A DNA stretch of 64,000 nucleotides, from NCBI GenBank assembly GCA_024500155.1, contig CM044880.1, forward strand, positions 11,734,379-11,798,378, in the 5' to 3' direction. This DNA is from Chenopodium formosanum. Its lineage: Eukaryota > Streptophyta > Magnoliopsida > Caryophyllales > Amaranthaceae. The notes below the pieces were generated by a model that saw nothing but the letters and a program-made list of their open reading frames with translations, was not told the origin of the DNA and made no database searches. Made by a program: the position numbers and the translations under genes. Each line of letters begins with the position of its first letter. Within the stretch, counting starts at the first letter, position 1. Shown here piece after piece: positions 1 through 12,355 of this stretch.

Positions 1-385
1 CAGACAATTCAATCGCCCATTTAAGCAGGCGACCATATATTTCCATCTTCTACAAAGACTTCTCTAACGACTGATTCGTCAGAATATCAATTGTATGTGC
101 ATCAAAGTAAGGCCGTAACTTTCACGCAGCCACAACTACTGCGTATGCTATTTTCTCCACTAACGGATACCGTCTCTCGGCAGCGTTTAAGACGTGGCTC
201 ACAAAGTAAATTGTCAGTTGGGTTTTTTGTCGTTCTACTAGAAGCACCGCTGCTACCGTCTTTGCTGACGCGGAGATATACAACTATAATATTTCTCCCT
301 GTTCCGGTCTTGCGACAGTGGGTAAGGACCTCAAGTGATTCTTCACGGCTTGTAACGCCTTGGATTGCTCCTTCCCCCATACAAA
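1..385 (-). pseudogene. Ty3/gypsy RT-RNase H fragment, frameshifted
   Basis: Read on the minus strand across shifting frames, this stretch gives the typical connection and RNase H region of a plant Ty3/gypsy polyprotein. Recognisable pieces are a PEQGEILYLYI-like segment, a YFVSHVL segment, a RRYPLVEKIA segment, KLRPYFDAHTI and LLKWAIEL. Several frame changes and a stop mean it cannot be translated as one protein. It continues out of the left edge of the window. Orientation and family suit the gag-protease block at 850-2849, but most of the reverse transcriptase that should lie between them is missing, so the element is internally deleted. The Tat-type lineage is an inference. Confidence 0.7.
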
Positions 386-849
386 AAGTCAACAAAGTCA
401 ACTTATCAATGCTAATTGAATTAGGAATGAAAAGAACCTTCTAGAAGAATCTAGAAGACTAAAACCAATCCTAATTGCATTAGGAATGATAAATCATATT
501 AGGCCCTCCCCTAGATCATTGGGTCGTACATAAAGCTCAAAACGGGCCCAGTTTAGTAAATTGGCCATAACTTCTTCAATATTCATCGGAATTGGGCTTA
601 TAATATATCATTGGAAAGGTCTTTACAAGCCCCATCCAACTACACCATTATTGGACCCATATCATGGACCAACCAAACTGGATTGGCTGTTTTCTTAAAA
701 TAAGTTTTCAAAAACAGAGAAAAGAGAAAAGAATTAAAACTATCCGCAACACTAGATTTTCCACACTTTCGTTTCATTTGATTATGATTCGACGCGAAAG
801 GTACTCATCACTGGGTTTGGTTTTGGGGAGACACAAATGGGTGTCTACA
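386..849 (-). mobile_element. LTR fragment inside the gypsy remnant
   Basis: On the minus strand the sequence from 849 downward begins TGTAGACACCC followed by TTTGTGTCTCCCC, a common start for plant gypsy LTRs. Homology to the retropepsin reading frame stops exactly at this point, and RNase H homology resumes near 385. The piece is therefore an LTR fragment, or a solo LTR with an unclear far end, interrupting or joining two parts of the older element. I found no target duplication. Confidence 0.5.
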
Positions 850-2849
850 ACTGGCGTTAAGTATTTTCGGCCAATTCTCATGGCATCAAAAGCTCTAGCA
901 AATAGGATATTGGCGGAGCTTCCGCCATCAACGAGTGCCCGCTTGATATCTGCTCCATTAACCGTCAATACCAGTACCAATGGATCATCATGAGGGAAGA
1001 CTATTCCCTTAGCATCTACCTCTAAAAAGGATATCGAAAGCATGGGGGAAGGTCGAGGTCGTTCCTCTACGCTGAATTCGTTCACTAGGTGCTGGTATTC
1101 CGACAAACTTTTCTTCGCTCCGCTTATGGAACCCCCATATACTGGTCCGCCGGTAATGACATCGATTGTTATTTTGCGCCCTGTCGGAATACTTCCCTGT
1201 CTAGATGTTTCCGCATGATTCTGTCTATAGGTGTCATCTTGCATTGATGAATCTCCCTGCTTTCGGTACTCGGTTTGCCTGGGTTGTGTACTTTGCTGCC
1301 GGCTTGGACCTGTTTGAGTACGATACTTAGACAATCGCCCTTTCCTTATTAGATCTTCGATGTTCTCTTTCAATTAAACACATTCTTCGGTGTAATGACC
1401 GACATCTCTATGAAACATGCAGTATTTCTTCACGTCCCGGCCTTTTGTTATCATCGGCGCCGGCCGACTCCAATCTTCTTTATTCTGGTTTACCGAGTAT
1501 ATTGCCGCTCTCAGGGTATTTAACTGCGTATAGCTGCTGTAACGGCCCAATCCTCTTGCCGGTCTTCCAGATCTTTGTTGGCTCTGCGGCTGCAACCTGC
1601 TTACCCCGCCCGTTTGGGCGTTTGGGCTATTATCATTCTGCCTTCTGGAGGGCTCTGCTGACGATATCTGACGGTTCGTTCTCAGCAGCTCCTCACTTTT
1701 TATGTATTCGTGAGTTTTGGCAAATGCTACCCCTAAATTTGGGAAAGACTTTCGCGACATGTATTTTTTGAAATCGTTGTCACCCAGCCCATTCATCAAT
1801 GCCATCACAGCAATTTCTTGCTGTAACTTTGGTATGGTATTAGCCTCATTGTTGAAGCGCCTAATGAAATCTCTGAGCGATTCCTCTTTTCGTTGCTGAA
1901 TGGCCATGACCTCACCAAATGTCCTTTGTCTTGCACTATTACTTATGTATTGACCCGTGAACAACTCCACCAGAGTCTCGAAGCAGTCAATTGACCCCGA
2001 CTCTAAATTGGAAAACCAATCCGAAGCTGCACCGGTAGGGAAAACTTTGCAGCACACAACATCGGTGTCGGTATATAGCAACATGTGACTCTCAAAAGCT
2101 GCTACATACCGCTTAGGGTCCCCCTTATCGTCGTAAGTACAAGATGACATCTTTATTTTCTCCATCTGTTGGTCAAGTATCACTTGTGTGAACGGGGATA
2201 TCCTGGGCCTGATGATCGCCCTGGCTGTCCGCCTTTCCAATCCGTTGGAAACCTCATGCCGATAAGAACCTGAATCCCCCACTTGCGCGCCCCGTGTGAT
2301 TTGGCGCTCAGCCGGTATGGTCTCTCGGCCCCGGCTCCTTGACGGGGGTTGCTGTCCCGCTTGATTGAACTGACTCTCAAGGTTCACTATTAGCGGCTTT
2401 GGCAGTACATCACCCAATACCTCCCCTACCGTTAACTCGACTTCCTTTCTTTTCTTAGACATAGCCCGCATAACCTTAGTTGTTATCTCCAGTTCCTCCG
2501 GGGTAAACCCTTCCAAAGGATCTGGGGTTACTGCTCTATTGCGGTCAGGCGTTATTGGCATGTTTGTTGTGTTGCCTTGAAGAAGATGAGTTTCATCTTC
2601 GACCATGATTTCTGGTAGGCTGTTTACAGTTTTATTCGCGTTAGCATTAAAGATATTGTTATCATATTGTCGGTTTTCAACTTCTGGTACTGGTTCTGTA
2701 GTTTCTTTACTTCCTTCCATGACTGTGAGAGATTCTGTTGGACGATAGAAGTTATTACTATCCCCTCCTTCTAGCGCCAATTGTTCCTGCTGAATTCTGC
2801 TTTCGTCAATGTCCGAGGGCTGGTAATGGTTTACCGTCCAATTGCTCAC
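850..2849 (-). pseudogene. Ty3/gypsy gag and retropepsin, one stop codon
   Basis: This is a minus-strand retrotransposon gag-protease region. The frame from 2849 holds a retrotransposon gag domain (FETLVELFTGQY, ESLRDFIRRFNNEA, VMALMNGL) and then a cysteine-rich end, YCMFHRDVGHYTEEC. An in-frame TAA at about 1374-1376 interrupts it. The same frame then continues through EDLIRKGRLSKY into an aspartic protease with the active-site motif DGGSSANILF near 900-930. The frame is open upstream to a GTG at 2849, and the first ATG lies about 44 codons further in, so the true start is uncertain. The protease is cut off at 849 by an unrelated LTR piece. The domain set fits the Tat/Ogre-like branch. The coding frame is otherwise long and open, so decay is fairly recent. 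Confidence 0.8.
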
Positions 2850-3330
2850 CTACACAGCCAATACATATTAGCTAGCCCGGGGGTTATCCGGGAATAACCA
2901 CTCCGATGCTAAAGTCAGTACCTTTGTGAGAAGAAAGTGAAATAAGAGAGAGAAAGTGTTTTAGAGAGAGAGAGAGATTCTACCTTTGAAATGGGGATTT
3001 GCTTGGGTATTTATAGAAACACAACCAAGCAGGTGCCACCTATACAGATAGGTGGCACACTGACCTTATAGGCAGCAGGTGCCTACGCGGCACCAAACAA
3101 CTCTCCACGTGCCAGAGGGACATGCTACGTGACGAGAAGCAACTCTCCACGTGGCATAGACTGATGCCGGTAAGGACATGGTTTATTCACCGATTAACGA
3201 GGGCTTAAACTGCACAACACTCTTTTACCGGTATATCCCGTACAATTTCTATGCGCACAATAATGCTGGTGTGATACAATGTATATAGACTATATACCCA
3301 TGGGCGTAGAATAGCGAGTGCAAAGTGCTC
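2850..3330 (-). mobile_element. Gypsy 5' LTR and leader (partial)
   Basis: Upstream of gag on the minus strand is a promoter-like stretch: CTATAAATA near 3010-3020, a CT-repeat leader, then a CATCGGAGTGG segment followed by CCGGATAACCCCCGGG, a pattern often seen at the R/U5 end of plant Tat-type LTRs. Several CACGTG-type (G-box) motifs lie further upstream around 3110-3160. The outer LTR end and the primer binding site are not clear. Confidence 0.5.
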
Positions 3331-3828
3331 CCTAGCACAGGGCCCCGGTTATTAGAGAGCCTATTGTTTTATTTTCAATTCTTATTTAATTTTTTTTAAT
3401 ACTACAACTCTCAAGAGGCTCCTTATTTGTAATGCACAACATATTCCCTCTATTAATCCAAGCTCCCATATTAATTTCTAACACTTTTCATATTCTTCTA
3501 TCAATTCAAATTAGTATATTTTCACAATTACATAAGTTCCATTCCATGAAATTATAATGTATATTTCTACATTTCAAAATTTTCGACATAAAAAAATTTA
3601 ATTTCAACCAAAGTAAAAATAAACGATTCGTATTCCGTAACAACAACAAAGCATTTAAGCAATTAATTTTAATTTTTCATAATTGTTCTTATCAAGCTAC
3701 TAAATAATTTTCCAATATATAAGGGTTATCTAAGTGTGTATGGCGTAAATAATTGGTTAAAATTAAAATTTTGTATGTTTTCAAATTATTAAGGGCCCAT
3801 TTTTTCATTTTAGAACAGGGCCCCAAAA
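3331..3828. other. AT-rich spacer
   Basis: This stretch is AT-rich, with no open frame or recognisable RNA. Short GGGCCCC-containing pieces occur near both ends (about 3350 and 3825), which may be transposon relics, but I cannot define an element. Confidence 0.3.
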
Positions 3829-4370
3829 TCATTGCAACGACCCTGTATATACCAAATTGTTGTAATCAAGATCAAACAAATTTGTTGAAGGTTCATTATT
3901 GTTAATCAAAGTTGATAGATCAATAATTTTTTCTTTGGGAGTAATATTCAGATAAACTATTATTAGCCGTGGTAGACTGGTAGCAAGGATATGCGCCTTG
4001 TGAGCTCGTTTTCTTTGAACATTGTGGATGCTACACCATGTAAAGGCGTTTCTAGTTCGGCGAATATCATCCATCGTCAATCTAAGACTGACATCAGTTA
4101 CAGTTTCCTCCCCGAGCATCTTTACGAGAGAAACATAGTCCGTGTAAATTGTGATACCTTGCAATAAATGTTTTGCTCCCAACCGAAGACCTTCAAGACA
4201 AGCTTTCATTTCCGCATGTAAGGCCGATTGAGCCAAATCGTGAACCGCTCCCCCCAACATTCCATGAATACCAAACTCTTCTTTTTCTAGACACCACCCC
4301 AATCTCGAACCATGAGTTCGTTTATTCCACAAGCTATCTACCAATATAGTCGTTGTAGAACTCTTAATTT
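3829..4370 (-). pseudogene. LINE RNase H-like fragment
   Basis: The minus-strand frame encodes the RNase H-like domain found at the C-terminus of plant L1-type retrotransposons (RVT_3 type). It shows a VDSLWN start, the central ALHAEMKACLEGL helix, the TIYTDYVSLVKML strand and a final AHKAHILA helix. No reverse transcriptase or endonuclease lies upstream, so this is a 3' fragment. The final D of the usual catalytic set is not evident, and the C-terminal part drifts into unrelated sequence. A free-standing host RNase H-like gene is less likely. Confidence 0.6.
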
Positions 4371-5317
4371 TTTTGTTGATAGAATAAGGTTACAAATAAA
4401 GATTGAGAGGTATTGGACCTTAATTTGATATATTTGTTAATAATTAAAATTTTAAAAGTCAACTCTTTCAAAAAAAAAAAAAGTCAACGACATTGATATT
4501 AGGTTAGCATTTCTTGAGTCAATTAGTCATTAATTTGTTTGGTTTTTTTTTAAACCATTTGTCATTAAATATTTCATACTTTTAAGTAGATGATTGAGCA
4601 TTTTTCAAGAAAAAAAAAAGTAGACGTAGATGATTGTGCAAATGTAATGTTACTTACTTAATTAGTAAATAATATTTTCACATTTTTCAGTCAACTTAAA
4701 ATTGACTTTTAACAAATAATTTTTTAAATGTGTCGTGACGTTCTACCAGACCGACACTGATAATCACAAGTCAAACCTACTCGGGCAATACCCCTTGGGA
4801 GGGTCGGTGGGGAGGCTGGGAGGGTAAAAAAATCCCCACCCTCAACGTTTCTCTAATTGTATTGATTTTATGATCTCGTGATGATAAAATAACACTCTTA
4901 ATCACTAAATCAAATACTACTTTTTTCGATAGTCTATTTAATTTACATTAATTTCTAAATACTACCTCCGTTTATATTATTTGCAACGATTAAACATTTT
5001 TATCTCTATTTTATATCAAATCGTTGTAAATAATATGAAACAGAGACATTATATAAAACGAGTAATGTTCAATAACCCTGCACAAAAGAAGAAGATAATT
5101 TATGTTGTGTCCATTCAAAAATCAAGAACTTTCCTTCCATCTTCCATTCTCCCAATTTCTCATCTCAATTGTTTTGGATACTATTTTATGTTGGTGAAAA
5201 TGATTTTTGTATTGATCGACTCTTTCTTGTGGTCGACACCCTCTTACTTCCTAACGAAGTTATATCACATTTACACTCCTCACCTAAATAAATCCAAATT
5301 AAATCACCAACAAAATC

Positions 5318-5364
<47 letters not shown>

Positions 5365-5568
5365 CAGTTTATTAGCGGAGAAAGATAACAAAAGGAAGAA
5401 ACTTTCAAGTCCCCCCACAAGAGGGCGAGACGAACTACACTTTCTCTCTCCTCTAAATCCCAATTTTCTCTCTTCTCGATCTTCGCTTACTCCCAATTTT
5501 TCTGTTCGTAATCTAGTTAATCGATTTTTTAATTGATTATTATCTCATTTTTTTTTCTGGTGATTCAG
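4371..5568. other. Spacer and SNF7 promoter / 5' leader
   Basis: This is non-coding sequence upstream of the SNF7 gene. It contains a small Stowaway-like relic (4962-5045), a run of about 40 A at 5324-5363 and a CT-rich stretch at 5430-5500 that probably marks the transcribed leader. A possible 5'-UTR intron runs from GT at 5569 to AG at 5701, twelve bases before the ATG. That intron is inferred from splice consensus only. Confidence 0.4.
4962..5045. mobile_element. Stowaway-like MITE relic
   Basis: The left end reads CTACCTCCGTTTATATTATT and the right end is its imperfect inverse, with AATCGTTGTAAATAATATGA before CAGAG. The arms pair over about 30 bases. The right TA target dinucleotide is not preserved. 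Confidence 0.4.
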
Positions 5569-5712
5569 GTTTGTTCAATTTTGAATTGATCGTCGAATTT
5601 TTTTTTTTTTTTTTGAATTTCTTGATTTTGAAAGGGTTTAATGTTCTTTGATGGTTTTTAGGGTTTTTGGAATTTAATTTGCTGTGTTTGATTTGTTTTA
5701 GGGGAAATTAAA

Positions 5713-8700
5713 ATGTCGTCAAGTGTGTTTTCGAGGCTTTTTGGTGCGAAATCGAGGGAGGCAGCTAATACTGAGAGTACTTTGTCAACGTTGGAGAAAT
5801 TAGATGAGGTTTGTTTTTTAATTTTATGACTTTGTGTAATATGAGCTCTTCAATTGTCAATTTATGCAGAAAAAAGTTAAATATTGTTTGATCAAATGTA
5901 GTATAAGAATTTTTTATACTCTTTATGTTATTGTGGATGAATTTGAAAGAACTATTGTTATATAGTGATGAAATGTGATGAAATAAGGGATTATGATGTT
6001 GAAAGATTTATTAAAGAGCTTAAAATTGATTAGAGAGGATGATCTTGGAACTAATTATGTGTTCCTTTGAAATGTATGGTTGAATTGTGTTTGTTATTTG
6101 TGGAGTCATTGGGTCGAGGCGACACGGCCGGTTGCGGTTGCTATCTGGTGTTTCGTAGCTTCAGTAGTAGTGTTGTGACTATGCTTCTTTTTAAAGAGAG
6201 GATTCGGGTTGAAGTGACATTGATTAATTTAAGTCGCGTAGACTTGTGATTACGACATTCTTAGCTTGAGTAGTGGAATTGTCAATTGTGATTATTCCTT
6301 GAAGCTGAAACTGTGAAATTCTACAAGCTTGCTGACTTTGATTAGAAAATTGTTTATCTTGGAACATTTATGGAGCTGTTGGTTGACTTGTGATCACTTC
6401 AATTGCTTATACCCTTTTGTTAATTGTTATAGCTTTATACTTTATTTCATGTTACATTTGCCTTCTTGAGTTTTTATGGATGGGAAGCACTATGAAGAGA
6501 GGTGGAATAGAGGTTTGGGGTCTTCTGTACTCCCAAGAACTTTGCTCTACGCCCGTTTTCTTGCCCCTATCAGGGGAGTTCCATCAGAGGGGCAAGCTTC
6601 TAATGTATGCAGGATATGTGTCATAAGTTTTGAACCACCAGTCTTTTCAACAAAGAACTTGGCTCTTGCACTCATATTATTTTCCATTTTCTTCTTTCTT
6701 CACATCATATCTTTTTTTTTTTTACTAAGTATCATTTTTTTGTCTCAGTAGTCTGTACGCTTTTACTGGTTTAATAATTTTAATTCAACAATTACTATTG
6801 AATTCGTGGTAAAGTCAGAAATTTATTATTGGATGAGGGGAGTGCTTTCACTTTCTGCAATTTGAAGCTGATTATGCGAGAACATAATCCTTTATTTGAT
6901 CACAATATTCAATGTGTTATGCACTGCCTTTCCTCTTTGTTTGCCTAGGAGTCCTTCTACAGATGTTATACTGAAACATCTGAATGAATTATATTGCTAC
7001 TTCCAAAGTTACAAGCAATAAGGTTGTGAATTTGTGATTTTTTGTGTGAAAAGTTTGTATATCATTGTTGCTTGCATGTCTTATTGAAACTTTGATCTTG
7101 GCTTTGCTCCTTCCCCACTCTTGGCTGATTAATTTTTTGCTGTATTATTTTCTGCAGACACTTAAGATGCTAGAGAAGAAAGAGCAGGTGTTAATGAAAA
7201 GGGCTGCTGCAGAGGTTGAAAAGGCAAAAGAGTTCACAAGAGCAAAGAATAAACGAGGTATGTTCCTGGAAATTTCAGTACTTTTCAAGATTGAAATATT
7301 ATCTATGTAATCTACTGATTTTATCCTCTCTAATTACATAGCTGCAATGCTGTCTCTCATATTTATATAGTGGTGTTTGTCATTGAAATTTAGGCCTAGC
7401 ATTTTTAGAATTGGTTCTTGTTTCTGGGATTCATGGCCTGTGAATAGTCCTGATAAAATTAAAATTTGAGCATATTAACATTATGCCTTTGAACTTTTAA
7501 ATTGGAGCTTCAGGATGGATTGGTAATTTTTATTTTTGGTCACAACCTATTGGTTATGCAATGACTAAAGCAGAGCATCCATGCCCTCATTTGTGATGGT
7601 CTTTGGCTCTGTGCATTTTTTGTCTCTGACAATATTGCTTCTATTCTGTGAAGCTGCCATACAATGTTTAAAGAGGAAAAGGTTATATGAACAGCAAGTA
7701 GAGCAGGTTGGAAATTTTCAACTGCGAATTCATGATCAGGTTAGTACATAGCTACATTCTCTTATTATTTTCAGTCTTTTTTTACTTCTTTCTCCACTGC
7801 TTAGTGTACAACTCATTAAATTTTTTGTGTTGCGTATAAATGTTTGTACTATTTAAAGGTTTCAGTTCTCTTGTCCGATATGGTCATTGTTTTTTAATTG
7901 TTCATATAGCTTCATTGAGTTGCATGCTATGACTAGTCCATATTTTTGATTTTTTCTGTTGCTTTATTGGCTTGCAGATTATAATGCTTGATTCTGCGAA
8001 GGCAACGACAGAGACCGTTGCCGCTTTAAGATCTGGTGCTAGTGCTATGAAGGCCATGCAGAAAGCAACGTAAGTTCCAGCTTCCTTCAATCTGAATTCT
8101 AGCATTCCTCCAACCGTTTGCTCTTATTATATACTTATTAGGAAGTCTGATGCCCCTACCGATTCCCTCGCAAACAAAAAGTTTGTGATTGGACAAATGC
8201 CCTGTGAAATGTCATTGCAACTTTACAAGTTAGAGCTTTGACATTTTAACCCCTTTTTAGAAGAACTGTTTAGCCCTAGATTAAGAAGTGGTGACGAAGA
8301 GGTTTATCTCTGCTCGAAATCAGTTATATAAGTATCTAACTAGGTTTAGGTATAATCATACACTGGGAAGGCTCAGTCCGAGCTTGGCTAGTCTTATTGG
8401 CCCAGGTGTCTTAGATTTAGATTTGCACACCTTGTATGAAGAGCCAGGTGTGCCAATCTAAATCAGCATGGTGCTTAGCTAGTCAGCCTGGTGCTTCCTT
8501 AGCCAGACTGGGTGGATATAACTATATAAGGCATTTCATTTGTTAAGTTCAAATCCCCTTCTTCCTCCCCACCTCACCCCACCCTCAAAAAGAGTAAGGA
8601 TAGGAATCTATAAAGAGCTGTTCTTGCCATCTGCTATAGCCATGCTTGTCCCATTCTATTTTTATTATCATTACCTGATTTTACTAGCTATGTGGTAAAA

Positions 8701-10331
8701 GAGGCTGGTTAGGGAATAGGCTGTTGAGTGTGACTATGTGGGCACATCGCACATCCAGATTTGATTTGACAGTCAGAGCTAGCCTGTGTCTTTAGTTCTT
8801 CACCAACTAATTTTCATATCTATTTACAAAGTTGAGCTATATTTCTATTTCTTGGGGTGGGTCTAAAGTCTCTAAACCTCACTGTGGAATCGTTTTATAT
8901 GCACTATACTTAAGTGTGAAGCGGTTTGATTATGACAAATAAGCCCGTTGTCCAAAAGACAGTGACAGAAATTTTAGTTAAAGATAATTGTTGATATAAC
9001 CTGGATCTTCCTTAAATTCAGCCCCCCCACTGTGGATTACATCTTTGATGCAATGTTGGATTGAAGGTACTAATGTTTTCATGAAATAGGAGGCTAGCTA
9101 TATTTTTTTGTTACACTGCTTACTGTCATTACATTGATCTTATATCTCTAACCAGCCAATGGAGTCTTGATTTTTCTGAGCAAGCTGTGTGTGCACTTGC
9201 ATGTGTTTACTGTATCTTGGCTGTCCCATTTATGTGTTAATCCAGTAATTTTCACTATAAATGTTTTTGTGCGTTTGGTGGTTATCATTTCAAACCTTTT
9301 TCTGGCTAATTGAGGTTGTGGGCTTTTGTTTGATGTACCGTTTATAGAGTAGACAGAACCTATCAGTTAACTAATTTTTGAGGTTTGGTGGAATTTGGTA
9401 TGATGTATCTATCTCCACGAACCTCTTTGGGGCCAGGGTTTCTGCAAATTGTAAATGGATGATTAAGGGAATGTCTTGTCTTGAATAAGGGATTGTTACT
9501 GTCATTTCTAGATCTAATGTGTCGAAGGGGCCTAGGAGCCATTGTCTAAAACAATTAGTGTCTGTTTTTTTTTTTTTTTTTTTTTTTTTTCAGGCATACT
9601 TTAATAATAATCAACTCAGCTAGTTTGATTTAGATTCAAGTTTTAAAATTGTCCAAAATGAGCTTAAACCAAGTCGGAAGATGTTCCATAGTCAATATTC
9701 AATATATTGGCTTTCAACTGAAATTAGTTAGTGATCTTTCCTTTATACGACACAGTTTCCTGTAGATGCAATAGATTATGGGATTCGGTACATTAGTAAA
9801 AGAAGTTCTAGGCGGAACTGCAATTTTTATCTCTAAATTTTGGCGTGGTTGTGGTTTTGAGGAAGTTGCTCATCTTATGTTGCAGGAACATTGATGATGT
9901 CGACAAGACAATGGATGAGATCAATGAGCAGACCGATAATTTGAGACAGATACAGGAGGCACTAGCTTCACCTATTGGTGGTGTAGCTGATTTTGATGAG
10001 GTAAAGGTTTTTTCTAGTCTTTATAATCACAAAGTACTTGTAGAAAAAGGTATAGCTCAAGAAATGCTGTATTTCATTTACTCCGTAGTATTTACCAACA
10101 CTCACTTTTTTTTTTTTTTTTTTTTTTTTAATGTTTGTGAAGGATGAATTGGAAGCCGAGCTTGAAGAACTTGAAGGAGCTGAGTTGGAAGAACAACTTC
10201 TACAGCCAGCTATAACTGCCCCTATGGCACCAGTTCAAGTTCCAGCTGGCAATCCACCAAGACGGACGCCTCAAAAGAACTCTGAGGAAGATGATGAACT
10301 TGCTGCATTACAAGCTGAGATGGCGCTTTGA
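5713..10331 (+). CDS. SNF7: SNF7/VPS32 (CHMP4) ESCRT-III subunit
   Basis: This is a core ESCRT-III subunit. It polymerises on endosomal membranes and drives inward budding and scission into multivesicular bodies. I place six coding exons: 5713-5808, 7158-7257, 7654-7739, 7978-8069, 9886-10000 and 10143-10331. All have GT-AG borders and matching phases and give 225 residues, close to the usual 210-225. The N-terminus MSSSVFSRLFGAKSRE is the amphipathic membrane-inserting helix. A long charged coiled coil follows (KKEQVLMKRAAAEVEKAKEF). The C-terminus is acidic and ends DDELAALQAEMAL, the MIT-interacting motif read by VPS4. The start ATG is the first in the leader after a possible 5'-UTR intron. 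Introns 1 and 4 are large (1.35 and 1.8 kb). The gene appears intact. Confidence 0.93.
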
Positions 10332-10557
10332 ACATTTTGCTTATTTTTTATGTTTATAATCACGCTCCAGAAAAGAAAATGGCTGAAAAAGAAAAAGATT
10401 AAAATTGGCTTATTGATTGATGGAGGTATATTGAAAATTCCGAGTGTTGATAGCATCTTGTTGTCATGTATATGACCTCATTTTTCTTGCTACCGTTAAT
10501 GCAAATATTATTTATTCCATTGGTGAGGAAATGTGGTTTGTATAACTTTTGGTCTGG

Positions 10558-10607
10558 TGTTAGGATCCTTTTTTTTTTTTTTTTTTTTTTGAAAGATGTT
10601 AGGATCC
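10558..10607. repeat. Oligo-T insert between 11-bp direct repeats
   Basis: The 11-mer TGTTAGGATCC occurs at 10558-10568 and again at 10597-10607. Between them are 22 T followed by GAAAGA. This looks like a target-site duplication around a minimal poly(A)-tailed retro-insert in reverse orientation. Confidence 0.5.
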
Positions 10608-10608
10608 A

Positions 10609-11024
10609 TAATTTGCCAATTACTACCGCAAGTTAATATCACTTTGTAAATTACTACCGTAAATTAAAAAAGTTGTGAATTACTACCGCAAAAAATTTTA
10701 AGATGTTGCGATTACTACCAAACCCCCATTAAACCCAACTATGACGTCATTATATCCCTTTAACCTGTGTTTGACCATGGTTAAGGGCTTTAAGGCTTTA
10801 ACCAGCCCAAAAAAAAAAAGAAATGGGTTAGGGATATAATGACGTCATGGTTAAGGGTTTTAACCATGGGTTAAAGTGATATAATGACGTCATAGTGGGT
10901 TTAATGAGGGTTTGGTAGTAATCGCAACATCTTAAAAAATTTTGCGGTAGTAATTCACAACTTTTTTAATTTGCGATAGTAATTTACAAAGTAGTATTAA
11001 CGTGCGGTAGTATTTGGCAAATTA
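10609..11024. mobile_element. Fold-back MITE, 416 bp
   Basis: The whole element is a near-perfect palindrome with arms of about 190 bases. The left end TAATTTGCCAATTACTACCG is mirrored by the right end (CGGTAGTATTTGGCAAATTA). Inner matching parts include ATGACGTCATTATATC and GGTAGTAAT-type repeats. The short loop lies near 10800-10830. A TA duplication would fit, but the palindrome itself makes this uninformative. Confidence 0.7.
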
Positions 11025-12120
11025 AATTAACTTATAATCACCTACTTTGACTTAATTCAGATAAAATAGATTTATGCAAGTTCAAACAAAATAAGTAAAA
11101 AAAAGTTTTCTCTCAAAAAACAAAAAAGGTAAAAAAAGTTTAGGTAAATAATCTATCCTATTGTAAGAATAATTTTTAAGAAATTTATAAACTATGTTTC
11201 TAACTTATGTTCGGGGAAAACATGTTTAGCTATAACAAAAATGAGTTCAAATTATTTAAGTTAAAGCAATTAAGGCAATGTATAATTCAACTTATTTCAG
11301 AAAATGTTGTTTATTTCATAGTTGATGTCCTGATCATTTCAAATTAAGCTTAGATCATACTCTGTATTTTTTTAAAAATCTGTTTTACTTTGTATTTATC
11401 AGTAATAAGTACGGAGTACAAATTCTTAAATAGAATATTTGTTATGAAATTTTTAATATAATGGTCAATATCAATAATAAAGATCACTATATTAAAATTA
11501 GGTTACACTATTTAACATAATGTCGTATTTTAAGTTCATAATAACATTAAAGGTCACACAAGTTTTAAAAAATGTGACTATGTTAAAAATAAGGTTACTA
11601 TATTAAAATTAAGGGTCACTATCTGCATATAATGTTAGTTACGTGGGTATAAACCTTACAATAATATTTTTGTGGACTCACTTTTAATTTGAAGGTGGGG
11701 GACTCAGTTTACGGACACCAAACCTTTTTTTTTCCCCAAGCATTAGAGTAGAATTGTACAATTAAGATTAATATTTGATTAATTAATTGTATTAAACCTG
11801 GTTAGATCAAATCAGATGTAAGTAGATGAACAGTGGACATAGCATGAGCATAATGGAGCCATAGTAGTAAGATATTCTTGGACTTGAGAGCTGCTAGTCA
11901 ATAGACCATGTCAGACTGTCAGATATGTTGAGATATCATATCTGCAACTTGCATACCGGCATTTCGCTGTCCTGTTTTTCCAATCCTGGTCAAATACTGA
12001 AGATAGCTTCAAATTTTATTGATGCTAACTAGAGTAGTATTCAATTTTATCCAGTGTACTGGAATTTTATTTGGACCAGTACAACTTTGTAATAATTATG
12101 GATGGTTTTCAGTAAATTAA
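11025..12120. other. AT-rich intergenic spacer
   Basis: I see no gene, RNA or defined repeat in this kilobase, only AT-rich sequence with short homopolymers. Confidence 0.4.
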
Positions 12121-12250
12121 GGGTCTGTTCTGTTCCGTTGAAATTCAGTTCAGTTCAGCTCAGCTCTTAATTTTTGTCTAATGATATTGCTAATGATATA
12201 AAGCCAAATTTCATTCTTTTAAGCTCTTATTCAACGACAACAACAACAAA

Positions 12251-12287
<37 letters not shown>

Positions 12288-12322
12288 TTAACAATATTAA
12301 CAATAATAACAATAATAATTGA

Positions 12323-12355
<33 letters not shown>

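Noticed and set aside
4981..5388. Plus-strand frame of 135 residues before SNF7
   Set aside because: It covers a Stowaway relic and a poly(A) run; no homology or start context.
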